A program made the position numbers and the translations under genes. Below are positions 12,906 through 27,900 of a stretch of DNA of 64,000 bases, piece after piece. A model generated the notes under the pieces. The model made no database searches and was not told the origin of the DNA. It saw only the letters and a program-made list of their open reading frames with translations. How positions within the stretch are numbered: the stretch's first letter is position 1; each line of letters starts with the position of its first letter. The DNA is from Caenorhabditis elegans (taxonomy: Eukaryota > Nematoda > Chromadorea > Rhabditida > Rhabditidae), in the NCBI RefSeq assembly GCF_000002985.6, contig NC_003281.10, positions 6,076,001-6,140,000 on the forward strand. Reading direction: 5' to 3'.

Positions 12906-15900
12906 CTATTCCGTTGGAGTTTGAGGACTTGATGAGATTCCACTACTCGATGACTCCTTCTGAAAGATATGTGGTGTTGGCGTAAAATTCTCGGTTTCTT
13001 TGTTACTGTACCTGCTGACTTTCTTCAACCACCAAATTAGTTTTCCTTCGGAGCACCACAAATCGAATTGCAGCTCCGTTGGAATCAGAAATCAATTTTG
13101 TCAGCATTAATGCACTTTTGAATTGTTCTCCAGCACGCTCATTAATTTCCAAAAGACTGAAACAACGATTATTCTAACTGAATGTTTTGTGAGGAGACTC
13201 ACCAATCATGTTCCTTCAATGGCAAGTTTGCTCCATTGACTTTTGTAATTTGTAAACATCCAAGTCTGCCATGGGTTACTGTAATGTCACGTGTCGTAAG
13301 TGGTGTCTCTACTGCTAAGACCTGAAGTAACTTTTTTAAAAAGAAATACATATGTGCATATATTCATTGATTACCTGATCATAACTAGTTTGTTTTACTA
13401 TGTCGAAGAGTGTTCTATGATTATTTCGAATATCTTCTTGTGCAGGCTCTGGACCATTTTCTATGATTTTTGAAAGATCGTCGAGCAGCTTTTTGCGGAT
13501 TTCAGGATTGGATACGCCGAGTTGAGCTAAAAAATTTTAATTAAGCTTTGTGAATTTAAAAATGATAGATCAATAAACTAACCTAAAGTTTGGTCATTCC
13601 ACTGAAGCAAATCTTCTCCTCTAAGATCATAACCAATCAGTAACCCAGCCACATCATCCATCTGTGCAGACTGCAACCATAGCAACACGTCATCCAAACT
13701 CCATTCTTTAACAGTTTTCCGTTTCCACGCGGCTTGTGACATCTTCTCCTTTGCTCGCCGAGTTCGTTTCTTTGATACCCGGTGTTGTTCCATGTTGCTC
13801 ATCGCAGTACTGTCAAGGTCTGGACACGATTTCCGGAGTTGAACACTGAAATTAATTGGTCCTTAATGTACCATGTTTTACGCGCAATTTAATTTTCGTT
13901 GTTCATTCACTTTTCTTCAAAAAATCCTTACCATGACTGAAAGCTGTACCGATTGTTATTCAATGTTCCTCTCGTATCGGATTCTTTTTTCGGTCTCATT
14001 ACTGCAGTTGGTTGATGGTCATCGTCCACCGTAATCGTCGCTAAAATCGTTGTCGTAATAATTGTAAAAAAATGGAGATTACGCTGGGAATGGATGAAGA
14101 GTGAAGAACTGGTATAAGGCTTTTCAGATAGGGAAATATTTTTTAAAATAGTGGTAAGTGACAAAAATTGAGAAGTGGAGTTAGCCCTCGATCTCTAACC
14201 ATGATCAATCTAAATATACAGTAGTCAAATTTCAATAACTCAATTCCATTCCATTCAATTCCAAAAATTATGAATATTTACACTACTTTTGAAAGTTTTG
14301 AAAAAGTAGTATTATTCTCTTGAATCAAGTCATACCTATTTTTTGTCAAAAATCACATTTTAATACTGAGTTTTCTGTTTTTGAAAATATTTTACTATAG
14401 ATGAGAAAAAAATTGCAATGCTCTTTTCAAGCTCTTTCACTCTTCGTCTCAGACTTTCTCTCTGGTTTTACGCACTTTTGAATTCTCCGGTTGATGTAGA
14501 TGATGATGAGGATGGACTAGGACTACTACTCGTTATGGACACTTCTGTTGATCCTCCCATATTCGACGGTTTCCTTCTCACCATTGAACTCCTTTCGATC
14601 TTTACCGGAACTCGAGTCTCAATATTTCTGGGGAACTCCGTGATTGACTCAATGTGTATATGATTGCGTGGACCTAATACTTCACCACTTTTACTTCGTG
14701 TCGCTGGTTTAATATCTGATAGGTTCATACTTTGAGGTCGTTCCTCTCGGAGTGCCTCACTGATTGACGGACGAGCTGATTTGTTTCGATCCCGGAAGGT
14801 CCAGTTGCCCATGAAGAATAAAGGCTTCTTCGAGCTGAAATTTTGAAAACTTTTAGTTTTTTTGGTATGCTTTGAAAAAAAAACATACCTTTTCGAAAAA
14901 ATGGACCCCCGACCACTGGTATCGTGTGACATATGCTTTTCCATTTTAGGTGGATTTGGCGGTGCGGGAGGTGGAACTGCTCTTGAGTTAATAGACTGAT
15001 TATATCGTGTAAATCTTCTTAGAGATGGTTGTTCATCGTTTCCATAGATTCCGGCGATCTATAAAAAATATGTATGAAGCTTTGTGGTTCTACTGAGCTT
15101 TTACTGAGCGAAAATTTTTGAAAAACACTTAACGTTGTTGCAAGCCTCAAAGAAAACTTAAATTCAATCCTTAAAAAAGGTATCCAGAATACCCAAAACT
15201 TCGGAAAAAAGAAAAAATGTCAAGAATGAATAGATAAATAGATGGATATGAATGAATGGTTTTGAGGAAGTCTGTGAAAGAAACACGAGGAAAAGAGAAG
15301 AAGAAGAGGCAAAATATGTGATGATGGTATAATATGATGATGGGTGGTGTTTGTGGGTGTGAAGAAAAGAAAGGACGAGAGGAAGAAGAAGGTGGAAAAA
15401 GAAAAGAAGACAAATAATAAAAACGATTCTTGAAAGACGATGTTGAAGGGGAGAGACTGCTTTGTTTCTTTGACGGCTTCTTCAAGTGGAGGCGTGAAAA
15501 AAAACACCAATGTTTTTGGTCTAGAAAATCTTTGAAAAAACCTAATCTGAAAAGCTTTGTGGGGACAAGAGACACAAGTTTGGAACATGTGAAGAAAAAT
15601 ATCAAATTTTTAATTTCTCTTTAGAAATCATACTGTTTTCAGACAACTGATAAACTTAGTGGGGGCACTTCATTTTATATGAAATTACATTAATTAAAAA
15701 AATGCTTGTAAAATATGATGTAGTGTATTGAGTACTTGAAGCACACATCCAATCAAAATGTGCAAACATTGACTCTATAAACCATATTTTACGCGCAATC
15801 TTAAACGATATACTTTTCACTGAACAACATTGACCTACGATATTCTTGTAACTTACTGTAACGTTCACAAAATGAACTCGTATTATTGAACAACCTCTAT

Positions 15901-18900
15901 TTACTTTTTGAAGTGAACTCAATTTAAAAGTACAAGGTTTCGAAACAAATTATTATTTACTTTTCCCTGGTATTAAATTCCAAATAAAAAATCATTTGAA
16001 GTTGGTTGTTTCTACTAGGTTTAGTTTTTTTTTTCAAATTGAAAAAAAATCCGAACACAGTTCAACACTGTTCCTATTTTTTTATTTGAATTATTAGGAT
16101 ATTGCGTGCTCCACACTTTTCTAGACTTAAGGTCAACCCATTTGACGGGCCAACTGCCTCACACCTATGTGAAATGCAAACGAGACAAAGATTATGAATT
16201 GAAATGCAAAAATGTTCTTCTTATTCTTTTCACTTCAGCAAATCAACAATGGCAATTTAAATAAAATATGTTCGGCCGACCGTCGATCGGGGCTTTTGCT
16301 ACATGGATTAGTACAGTTCTCTTTCCATCTTCTATGTTTATCCCTCACACACGAACCGCCCAATGATTTTATTCCGTTCAAAACGGTTGAAAAAGCAGTG
16401 ATGGACAAGAAAAAACGAAAGATTGCGGATTTTGATTGATTTATTATTAATTCATAAATTGTAAGGGAAAACGTTATTATTGACATTTGTAGAATCAAAT
16501 TTTCACTAAAGCCTACTAGATACGCGCTCTGAGTCCGAGACAAATACCTGCCTGTTTTATTTCCTCGTGCCTACACAGTTGCATGCTCGTTAGCTTGCAG
16601 GCGGAGGCGCGTACTTTTGCAAACTTGCCTACCATGAGACTCGAAAGCACCCAAATAAACAGTATTTGTGTTGAAAAACAATAAGAAATAAGAACAGGAA
16701 GACACCTCAGATATCATCTTTTTTGGTTCCAATTCACAAATGGAATGGGGATGGGCAAAAAGTGAAAAGTGCGGATTTACGAAGATTTTATTCGAGATAT
16801 TGTCAGCAGAAAAAGCCTAAATCCTTAAACCTTTCTTATCTTGGTGGGAGGGTGTTGAAGAATATTCTTGGGATTTCGACTTTTCACTGAAGGGGGAACT
16901 CCAATTTTTGTCAGTAAATAACTAGATTGTATTTACTGCAAAAAACCTACTCCTAATTTGGAGAACACGTTCAGAAAGGTTTTGCAGGAAGTAACCAAAC
17001 CATTTTCATCTTTCTAAATTTAGTGAAATTTGTTAGTTACCCAACAGAGATTTAATTTTTGAAAACGTTCGAGAAGAGATTTTTGAGATAAGAAATTTGG
17101 GAACGGCGGAACTCAAAAATTTGGAAAAATTAAGTGCAGGTCGGGAAACTGTTTTTCAATTTGCACATTTTAAATAACCTTGAAAAATTGAGTTGTGCAA
17201 ATTAAAAAAATATATCCGAAAATAAGGCAAGAATGTAACACTCGCCAATCCTAAGGTTATTCAAAATCTATGCTTCAAGTTGAAAAATTCTACTCGGCAA
17301 AGTCTGACTAACCAAGTTGTACGATTTAGGAACAAAAACAACGAAAAAACGGTGGTGCTTCTCCCATGTGTTATGTAAGAAGTAACATTCACGCCTCCCC
17401 TTCTCTCTCCGGGTGAGAATGTGTGAAGAAATGATGTAAGAAACAAGTTTTTGCAACTACTTAGACTGTATCAAATTATGCTTTTTCAATTGAGATATAT
17501 CAGACACACTTCCTCCCTCAAATGATCACGTACTTACAAGCTTAACTAACAATAGAGAATATTGAAGTCGGCGAAAGTTTTTTTTTGAAGTTTTAACAAA
17601 CTTTCAAGTGATTCAGTTAGTCATCAAAACTCGGAAATTTGCAAAATTTCGAATTGTTTTTTCAGAGATTTTTTATTCGATTTTTCGTGAGATGATTTTT
17701 AAATAATGTATCAATTGTAATTAGGACTGAAAATTGATATTTGCCGCTCAAAAAGTAGACAGTAGGTAGGTATGCACGTAGGTAAGCAGACAGACTAAGT
17801 AGGTACGTACCTGCAAACCATCAAAGTCTTACTAAGAATCTTCAAAAGGTGTGAAAATTAATTGGTAACTGTGAGGTAGCATTAGTCAGCCGCCCCGAAA
17901 GACAATTGGAGAATCACTTTTTATTTTAGCTGAGTGGGACACATAACTGCAAAAACAAGGCAATAGGCATTGAGATTGACCCACTTTGATGAGGAAAACA
18001 ATGAGGAAAATGGAATCGAATAGAAAAGAATAGTAGAATGAACTGGTTTTTTGAGGAGTTTTTATGGTTTTTTATGTTTTATAACACCTAGTTATCACTG
18101 TCTGTTTCACTCACCTCCGGAAATTGTCGTGTTCGCAGCATCTCTTCGATTTCAGCTGCGGATTGGCTGAAAACTTTTGATTTCAGAATTAATTAAAAGT
18201 ATTTTTGTGTTTGAGCTTGCTTTTTGAGTTTTAATGCGCTTTTACAAATGTCAAAAATTAATAAAAAAATGCTGAAAGAGATTTTCAAAAGTTTTTCAAA
18301 AAAAATATGTATGTTTTCAATTAGGAATTCCAGCTTATTTTAGTGGTTAAAAAATTTGAACGAAAAATTTAGAATTAGACATATTTTTAGGTTGTGAAAA
18401 TTATTACCTTTTAGAACTTTTCTCTGTAGTACTTTTAAAATAGTTTTCTTTTTTATTTTAAAAGTCGGTCTTTTAAAATGTTTAACCTGGAAATATTTTG
18501 AAAAATAACATACATTTTAAATTTTTTTAATAAATGCTTCTTTAAAATTTTTTCAAAATTTGATTTCCTTCCAACTCCAAATTATTTCAAAAGTTTGTCA
18601 AATTGCAAAAAACTACTCACTTATAAAAATGATTGTATGACAGATGTCTGGAAGGCGATACTCCACAAATTGGATAGTCGTATTTTTGAAGACCTCGAGA
18701 CGGGAAGGATGGACGATGTGGTGAATGAAAGCAGGCGGATGAACTTCTATAATTGTTTGCAAAATATGGTTTTTGCTTGATTGAAATAATATTTATTCGG
18801 GGAACTGCGTATGTCACCAAAATACGACAACACGTGAATTTTGGGACAGTTGTGATAAAAGTAGAATTGGCAAGTCAAAATTGAAAGTTGAGAAAAAATG

Positions 18901-21900
18901 TGTTCCTGAAATTTATTTTCAACTTTTTACTTTTTATGTTAAGAATTATATTTTTGTTTAATTCTACAAATTAACAGAAATAAAAACCGAAAACGCATAG
19001 AAATTTCGGTGTTTCCGGGTCTGAAAATGCAAATTGAAACTTTGGTAAATTAGATATGCATACATCAATTTTATTGGATTTGCAGAAAATCAATTAATAA
19101 CTTGTTAGTTTTTTTCCTATTAATCTAGTTTTTTTGGAATTTTCAAGATTTTGCAGTGCTCCAAATAGTAGTCTGAAGCTTACGGCAAATAGAAGGCCAG
19201 AATGAGTTTTGAAAAATGAAAAGGACGACTTGGGATGTCCTAAGTAATTTTCCTACTCTTTGCTGAAAATTTCAAAATTTTTAATAAAGATACTATACTA
19301 CACTTTCAAGACATTTTGGGCAATCAAAAAAATTTAATCAAAAATCGATTTTGTTTGTTTGTTTGGATTTTCAAATGTTGTCAAAGTAAATATACACATA
19401 AATATATCCTACAAAGGGGAAAACCATGTTACCTGTTAACAGCAGCGTCAATAGAGTGACTTCTATAAGACGGATGAGCGGAAGAAACGTGTGGATGAAT
19501 TGAGCTATTCCTGACAGTTGTCGGCCATCTCTGCTCTATCATAGGCTGCAAATAGACATGTTTAGCATGTGAATGAATGAAAGAATAGCATAGCAGGTGT
19601 GCAAATAGGGTGTGAACTGGGAAGTGGTACATCAATAGGTAGGTAGATCATCATTTCATGATTGATAGGTACATATTATATCAAATATATTGTATTACAG
19701 TCAACGAAATGTTCTTCTTCTAGTAAGTTTAAGCTTTTCTCTTTTCTTTTACCCCCTCCTCTTCATATGCCATCCCATTTCCACTCATTTTTCGCACTTT
19801 CACTAATCGCTTCTTTTCCTCGTGCGAAGGGCGTTTGTTATCCTCACTTGTTGCGCAATACGGAAAGAAGGATTTTTGCCTTTCTAATTGGCCAAGAAAA
19901 TTCGTAAGAAGGTGTGAATATGATTGGTGACTTGACTTCACGTCTAATGACTTTAAAAGGAGGCGAAGAATGGTAGTGAAAATGAAACGAAATAGAAAAT
20001 TTGGGTTGTTCACTTTTGTGCTTCTGACTAAAACTACTGGAAGAATTTAAAAGTTTTTATTCTATTTTAAATATTTCAATAGGCTCCGGAAATATTTTCG
20101 GACTACAGTCACCCTCCTGATATGGTGCATTCTTTGTTGAAATTTTTTATAACATTGCACGCTCAACTTTATTTTTAAAAAATTGTAAAAACAGGCTTTG
20201 AAATATTTTCAGAAAAAACAGTCAAATATCTTCAAAATTGGCACAATATGAAAAATAAATAACAAATTACATTACTGAAATTCTGTTGAACCGAAACAAC
20301 GTAGACCCAAAATTAATTGGGACAATTTTCCCAAACTGTCAAATCTTTTCAAGTACCAGTTTCTCAAACTTTGCGGAATTGTCGTACAAAAACTCAACAT
20401 ATTCGAACAAAAAACTGGTGGCAGAGAGAAAAATCTTATAAATTTATTTCCAACCTATAAGTTCCCATATCCCTCACACCCTGACCTTTTTGCATGAAAT
20501 TACCTCTCTTAAAAAAACGAATAGGTGAATGGGAGAAGCCTTGGCTTTCACCGGTTTTTTCCATTCAATTTGATGGTTTTTTAGCAGGTGTGTACAAAAC
20601 TGTGTACAAAAAACGTAAAACTGATGAGGGATTTATGCAAATTTGGAGAGGGTTTCAGTTACAGTTGACTGCGTTTTTGAGCGAGAGAGAAAGATAGAGA
20701 GCGACTTAAACTAAAACGGTTTTTGAATTTGAAAATTTTGAAACTATCCATTTCGAAATATTTTTCCCCAATACCAATACATAAAACTGTATGAAATGTG
20801 TGAGAAAGGCCAAAAAATATGGAAAAAATATTGACACTGCGCCCTTCGTCACAATACTTTCTCAAAAAGCTTATATGTATATTTTCCATACATTTCCCTC
20901 CTTCCAAATGACCGTAGTAGGCAAACAGTCACTGAAGGAATGAATAAGTGGGACTCAAATTACATTAGAGCGTGTCATGTCTGTTGCTTTTTCCATGAAA
21001 GCAGAAGCTATTAGGAAAGGAGCCAATGGTGTATGACTTATTGAGGGGAACGGTTGAAAAGGAATTTGTTAAATGGAGGTTATGGGTTATTGGTCATGGA
21101 AAACATTTATGAGATGTGAAGAAGTTCAGAAAAAAACGTGGAATGGGACAGAGAAGAGAGGGCACAGAGAAACTATACTATCTCGTTTCTCTGCACTCTC
21201 TTAGTTCAGTGATAATTTTCAGATATCTTACTAGTACTTGTTTTAAAGAAAAAAAAACTATGCGCTCGAATTCGATTTTACATTTTTAGAATTTACACGC
21301 AAATTGTTTTCCTGTAAAATTCAAAAATCTGTGCGAAAAACACATATTTTATTTGAGCACTTTCGCAAACATTCTAATTTTCCAAATATTCAAAAATCGC
21401 TAACAGCAGTATCCAAAATCAAAAGTTCAAAACAGTAAAGCACCCGCTTTAAATCTTCCTGAAAATATACGTCTAACTTCTATGGTACAAACAATTTTTA
21501 TAGGTTGTTTGATATGTAGAACAGTAGCTCTAAAATATTTCAAAAATCTGTTGAAAATCAAAAAAATGAATTAAAAAAAGAAGTTAAAACGGTTACAGAG
21601 AATCTAATAATGAAATCATCAGCAAATGGGCGTGACTTGTCAATCATCAGTTTCTCTGCTTCTCTCAATCTCATGCATTCTTTTTATTTTCTTCATTTAA
21701 TAGTAACAGAAAGAAGAAAAAGAAAAGAAAACAATGAAATCGGTTATTGATAATTGAATGTAGTACCTTTTCAACAATGGACACTGCCCATAAGTGAGAG
21801 TGTGTAAGAAATAGAGACGCAGAGAGAAAACAGTTGAACGGTATGTGTGACGGAAGATCACGGTCATCTAATGGCTAACAGGAAGTCACTTTGGAAAAGT

Positions 21901-24900
21901 AATTGAACCTTTTTTGGTAAAGAAAGCAAAAGCTTACCTTTTTGAAGAATTTTGGCTATTTATTTCTTGAAGTTGAAAAAATTTGTGGTTTTCTTGAAAA
22001 AAATTCTAACATAAGAATTTCAAAAGTACGAGGTGGAGTGTGGTTGAAAGTTAAAACAAGTTTTTAGAAACTTGAATTTTAAAACGGAATTTTCTGAAAT
22101 TCTTGGAAGTAAGGGCAAATACTGTGTACTTGGTCTAAAAGAAGAAATCAAAAATTTTACGATTTTGTACAGGTAACAGTAGTGGGATACTGTAGATTTA
22201 TGACAAAAATATAATTTTTCTAAAATTCTAACAAATTTCAAGCTTGGTGCCGATTACAGCCGTATGTACAGATTTTTTGAAAAAAAAAGTGTAAGTTCCT
22301 TTCTTAAGAATCACTCATTTTTGAGTTAGTTTTAAAAATTTGGTCTTAAAATATTTTCCTAATTCACCATATTTGACGCGCAAGTTATCGTGGATACCAA
22401 GAATTTTCAATGTGAATGTCCATTTCCATCTTTTCCTAAAGCTATAAACCGCAGGTCAAACGGGTAATTCTCGCGGGTTTTCGAAGGACGAGATGGTTAT
22501 CAGAAAGAGGTAAAAAATATAGCACTTTTAGATTATAGTTTTTATCCTCTTCTTTTTGGACATTTCATAAGAAAAAAATCATGAATGGGAATCATGGAAA
22601 AAGTGAGAAGTTGCAAAAGAAACCCAAATCCGTGAAATAAACAGATTATTCCATTTGAGCGAAAAGCCTAAAGAAGAGGAGCAATTCGGGTGCCCCGGGA
22701 AAATAAAAGCTTTTGGCGGCAGGCAAAACGAAAATGCAAAGAGGAACATTGTTTGATCAACACTTAGAAAATGAGCAAAATATAGGGAAGAGGCAAATCT
22801 GATTCATAAGCACTTTTATAATTAGATTCTCATGATTTTGTACGTTATTCATGATTAATGGTTTACTTTTCTAAAAACAAAAAACATGTTTGCAAGATAT
22901 ATGATTTAGATTCTGAATTTAGAAACTAAATATTTTAGAAAATTTCTGCATAAAATTTCAAAATAATAAAAATTCAAAAAAAATTGATTGATCTGATCTA
23001 CCGCATCAAAGCTTTTAATTGAGATTTTGTCAAACCTTAATTCCGGTATTGCTTTGCTTTTCGGAACCAAATAAAAAGTGAAATGACGGGAAGCAACAAA
23101 GTTTGATTGACATTTTGATCATGATTTTGCAGGAAAAAAACTTTTTTAAGAAATGAAAAGCGGAAAAATGTTTGGGAAGCCGGGAAACTAATGAGCGTCT
23201 TGTAGGCAGGAACATAGGCAGGCAGTTATACATTCAAAATAATTTTTACTTGAAATAATGAAAGATAGGTACTTAGATGAAGCAGAATATGTAGCCTAAA
23301 AACCAACATATCTACAACTTTTCTCCCCTTCTCTTCAATTTCCTTTTTTTGTACGTTTAGGTATTTAATTCGGAAGATTTATCGTTTCGGACATACACAA
23401 CAAAACTGCTGGGAATCATCCGGTGAATGCTGTTGCCTCGGGTTTTGATTGTGAGAAACTGTGCGTGTGTTTTCGTTAGCCGATTCGTATTGGTCTTTAT
23501 CAATAATAAAGAATATCAGTTTTGATCTACGAGAACAAAGAGGTCGAAAATGTTGCAAAATTCAGAAGAACGTATGAAGAGTTTAGATAAGGTTCAAATA
23601 TTAAAGTGAATAGAATGGATTGCAAAGTGAATTTTTGGGGGTTCTGATAATTTTTCCACTAAAACAAAAATTGTATAATTTGGCACCTACATATATGTGT
23701 AAATATAGCAGACGTAACTCTATAATTGTAAGTTAACAATAAAAAGTAAAATAAACTTCCGGTGGTCATCAAGCTGTAAGTAGCCATGAGACATTAATGA
23801 TTATCTATGTAAATTGGGCGTTTTGGTTTTAGAAGTTGTGTGTGGGGTATGTCATAAATCATGCGTAGATGATGAGATCTTTTCGGGTAAGCATCCAAAA
23901 GGTGGACGAACGGAAGAAGGTGAACTGGGAAGCAAAAATGATAGGGTTATTAGCCGATACTATCAATGGGAGAAATCAGAGAGGAAGCTACACAAAAACA
24001 GGGAAAGAAGGAGGAGGAAGATGAAAAAACACTGGATTGGAATTCATGAGAAAAGGAAATGATAAGCATTTTTTTGGAAGAACACATTTTGGATAAGTTG
24101 CAATCGAGGGGAGATGTAAAAACTATATCGACGAAGAATTTCAAATATTTCTAGGTTAAATTCTCAGCTGGTTCAAAATTAATAATTGGTCTTCTTTTCG
24201 AAAAACCAAAGAATTACAGAAAGCAATTTAAAATTGAAAGCATTCAAAATTTGCACAAATAGACGAATGTTATTGAAGAGACGTTTGATGGTTCATATCT
24301 TATTTCTACCTAGTACTAGAAAAACATTGTCAAATGTAGAAAAGAAGTGAACATATTTGGGAAACTAACACTTTTCCCGTCACATTCGTGAGCACTGGTA
24401 TCTGTGATATTAAACGTATTGCAACGAGAACAATGCGTACAAGAAATGCCAAAAAACGGTCTCCAAAGAAAAAGTGCAAATCAAGATCATTCAAGTTGAA
24501 AGAATAAGCCTAACACATCTTGAGATAGTTGTTCAAACCTCCTTCTTTCATTCTGAATCAATGTTCTCGTCGTCTTTCAGGATAATTCAATAGGGGAACA
24601 AGATGATCCACACGCAGCCATAAGGTCGTCAATCGGAGGAGAGAGGCCATTTTCAACACAAAAAAAAAACGCTTCATCGTTCCTTTGTGATAATTGGAAT
24701 AGTGATGGAGGTAGGAGGAGGAGGAGAAAGTTCGAAAAGAAAACGACACCGGATATTTGATATATCTTTTACGATTCTGATGATGATGACTCGCGAGGAA
24801 AGTGATTCTCGAGAACAAAAAAAGCATTTAGCAAAATAATTTCCGATATGTTTTTAATTTATGCACAAACAATTCACTAAGCGTTCAAAATGTTCAAATA

Positions 24901-27900
24901 TTATTCATATATGTATATAGGCTCTTATCAAAAATATCCAACTTAGATAAACTATCAAAAACCAAGTGATGTTAGAATGTCTTGATTAAAAAATAAAAAA
25001 ATCTATAAACGCAAACAATTGGGAGTTGGGTGAGAAAAAATGACGCGATAAAGTTCATATGACATCTGGATATCTTGTACAAACAGAATTTTCTGTAACA
25101 TCGGATAGGGTCAATAATATGATATCATTGAAGTTTTGAGTACGTTCTCTATTAGAAAAGAAAATTGAATTTTAAAAATTCTCCTTTTGTCATTCTCTGT
25201 AACCTTCAGACAAATCGTCTTGTTAAAATTTTATTGTCTTTAATTTCAAAGCGGCAAAATTTTTTTGACATTATCCAAAACTGATTCAAGCCAAAAAAGC
25301 CAAAGCCAAAAAAAACTATTTCGCAAGCTGCCAGTAAACAAATTGTTTCAGACAATTAGCAACGGTTTCACTTCACTAATTTGATGATTCAATCTTAATC
25401 TGCTAGGAATCTAAAATGAAGAGAAAACGGAGGAAAAAGAAGATCTAGTAGTCTGGTACCAGTTTGTCAGATTCTAAGCACAGCCGTCAATTATGAGAAA
25501 CTGTGGATAAAAACAGATGATACAGAGCTCACAGAGAAATTTTTTATAAAAAAATTTAAAAAGAAGGCATCCTTTTTTGAGAATGTCACCGCTTTGATCA
25601 AAATAATGAATTTTCAAAAAAATAGGGGCTTCTTGAAAAAAAAGGAGAAAAAAGGAAAAATGTTTTGATAACACCCCGAGAAATATCAAAACTGCGACTT
25701 TCTCTGCGTGCTCTCTATATGTCTCTTGCATTCTATGACTACATCATCTTGCGACTATTTAAATATAATTAATCTTTTGAAAAAGTCAATAAACTGAGTG
25801 TTTCTACACACACGATCTTTAAAGTTTTAAGTTTAAAAATACGTTTTTTTAAAGAAGTTATAATTTTTTAATTTTCCCTAAAAAACCTAAGACGTTTACC
25901 CACACCAACCTGATTATCCTATCGAAATCCGATATGAATTTTCAAGTGGAGTTCATAGTCTGCATGCACACAAAGACAGTTGAAAAAGTATGCTTCAACA
26001 GGTGCCAAAAGTCATTGCCGGGTCGGCTCCCACAGCGGCAACAAGAAAAGATACCGCTTGCGGGAAAACCAGTTTTTTGGTGTGAAGAATTGAAAATGAA
26101 CATACTACTGTCAAATGAGAGTGCGCGGGAAAGCAAGAATATAGAAAAAGAGCACATATTATTGTGTAAATAAACATGAAAAAGTTGCAAAAAGAAGAGA
26201 AAAAGCTGGGGGGAAAGGTTGAACATTTGTTGAAAAAATCGTATGCCGACATAGTCAGTTTTACCAAAAAATTAAACCCATCAATAACTTTTTTTTGCTT
26301 CACTTTTTCGGTATATTTTAAACTTTTTCTAGAACAGTTTAAACTTCAACTGCCACATCGAGCAATTATAATACTAATATTTGGTCAATACTGAACGTGG
26401 ACGTGAACGTGAACGTGGGGTTTGAAACCGCTTTACAAGACGGAGTATTGAATTTTTCAAAACATTCTCGAATAAAAAAAACATAATAACCTTACAGGCG
26501 AAAAGTTCCAGAAATGTTAGATTTTTTCCAAAAATTACAGTAATGGGAAATATCTAACTTTTTAAAAGTTTACAGTTCTGACAATATTAATCTAATTATT
26601 TTTTTATTTTAAAAAGTGTAGTTAACAAATGCCTTACAAAATTTTGGTTATATATCCAGTAAATACAGAAGATAACCAGTATTTAAAATTTTTTTAAAAA
26701 CTCACATAATCCGGTGGTGGCTCATATGGTCTTGCCGTCATCCTTGACGAATGCCTTGATTGTGGTTTGTCAATTGAAGTCGCTATTTTTGCAATTTAAA
26801 ATTATCAAGTGATAAAACTTGATAATTCAAAAATAAATATGTTTGATTTTTGTATTGGCTACCTGGAACTTTCTGATTTAAAAAAATGGTAAAGGAGGAA
26901 GTTTTAGTAAAAGAATGACAAAGGTGAGAGAAAAACTTTTCGTTTTTATTTTTGATGAGAAACGGATGTGACAGAAATTGGATTAAGAATGAAAGTGGGG
27001 GATACAAGTATTTTGAATTTTGAAAATAAATTTTCAATAAATTTGATAGAGCAATTATTGGCTAAAAATAAAACAAGAAAGGATCATTTTCAAAAATATC
27101 TAGAGCGCAAAACTTTAAGGAACAATGAAAAATTAACCCTTTATCAACTTTTTGGTCACAGAAAACTCATTCATTTTGCATCGAAATTGACCAAACGGAA
27201 AAAAGACAGAAACTGGAGCAAATTAATCCATAATGCTCACACTCATAAGCAATCGAAATTGAAAATCGGACAGAAATTTCAAGCGTATTTTCTTCCGACA
27301 CAACACACTCTTCTCAATAGACACTTGAGCAACAGCTCGCGTTGAACCATTTCCGATCAAAAAGATGACGTGGCAACACAAAGTCTTCCGAATTTTTTGG
27401 ATGGTGTCTGTGTGTTTTATTTGCCGAAAAGGTGTGGAAACTATACTATTGAAGGAAGTGTTGAGAGTGGATTGATGGAAGGAAATTGATGGAAATAATG
27501 GACAAAAACAAGAAAAAATAAATATTTTTGGAAAAAAAAACTGACAACCCAATAGAGCAGAAGAGTTAATGGACCAGAGATGAGCACAAATATTTATAGA
27601 ACAATTTTGTAAATATAGTTGTTAAAAGAAACTATACTAAACATCGTGAACATGAGATGGTGGCAGGAAAACACATATTTCTTTGAATTCAGATATTTTA
27701 ATAGTTGAAAAGTTTTGGATTTGTCTGAAACCATCAAAAACAGTAGTCCCAATATGGGAATATGTAGCACTCCATCAAGTCCTAAAATTCAAAAAAGTTG
27801 CAATGTACAAAAATAGAGAGGTGTTTTTGAATATGAGAAGCATAGGAAGCTTGAGGGTCTGTTGAATTTAAAAGCTTTCACATTATCCAAAATTTTAACT

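Noticed and set aside
15171..15624. Frames of 122-144 codons on the - strand and one on +
   Set aside because: Composition follows a CT/GA-rich intron tract; rich in Phe/Ser runs, no domain.
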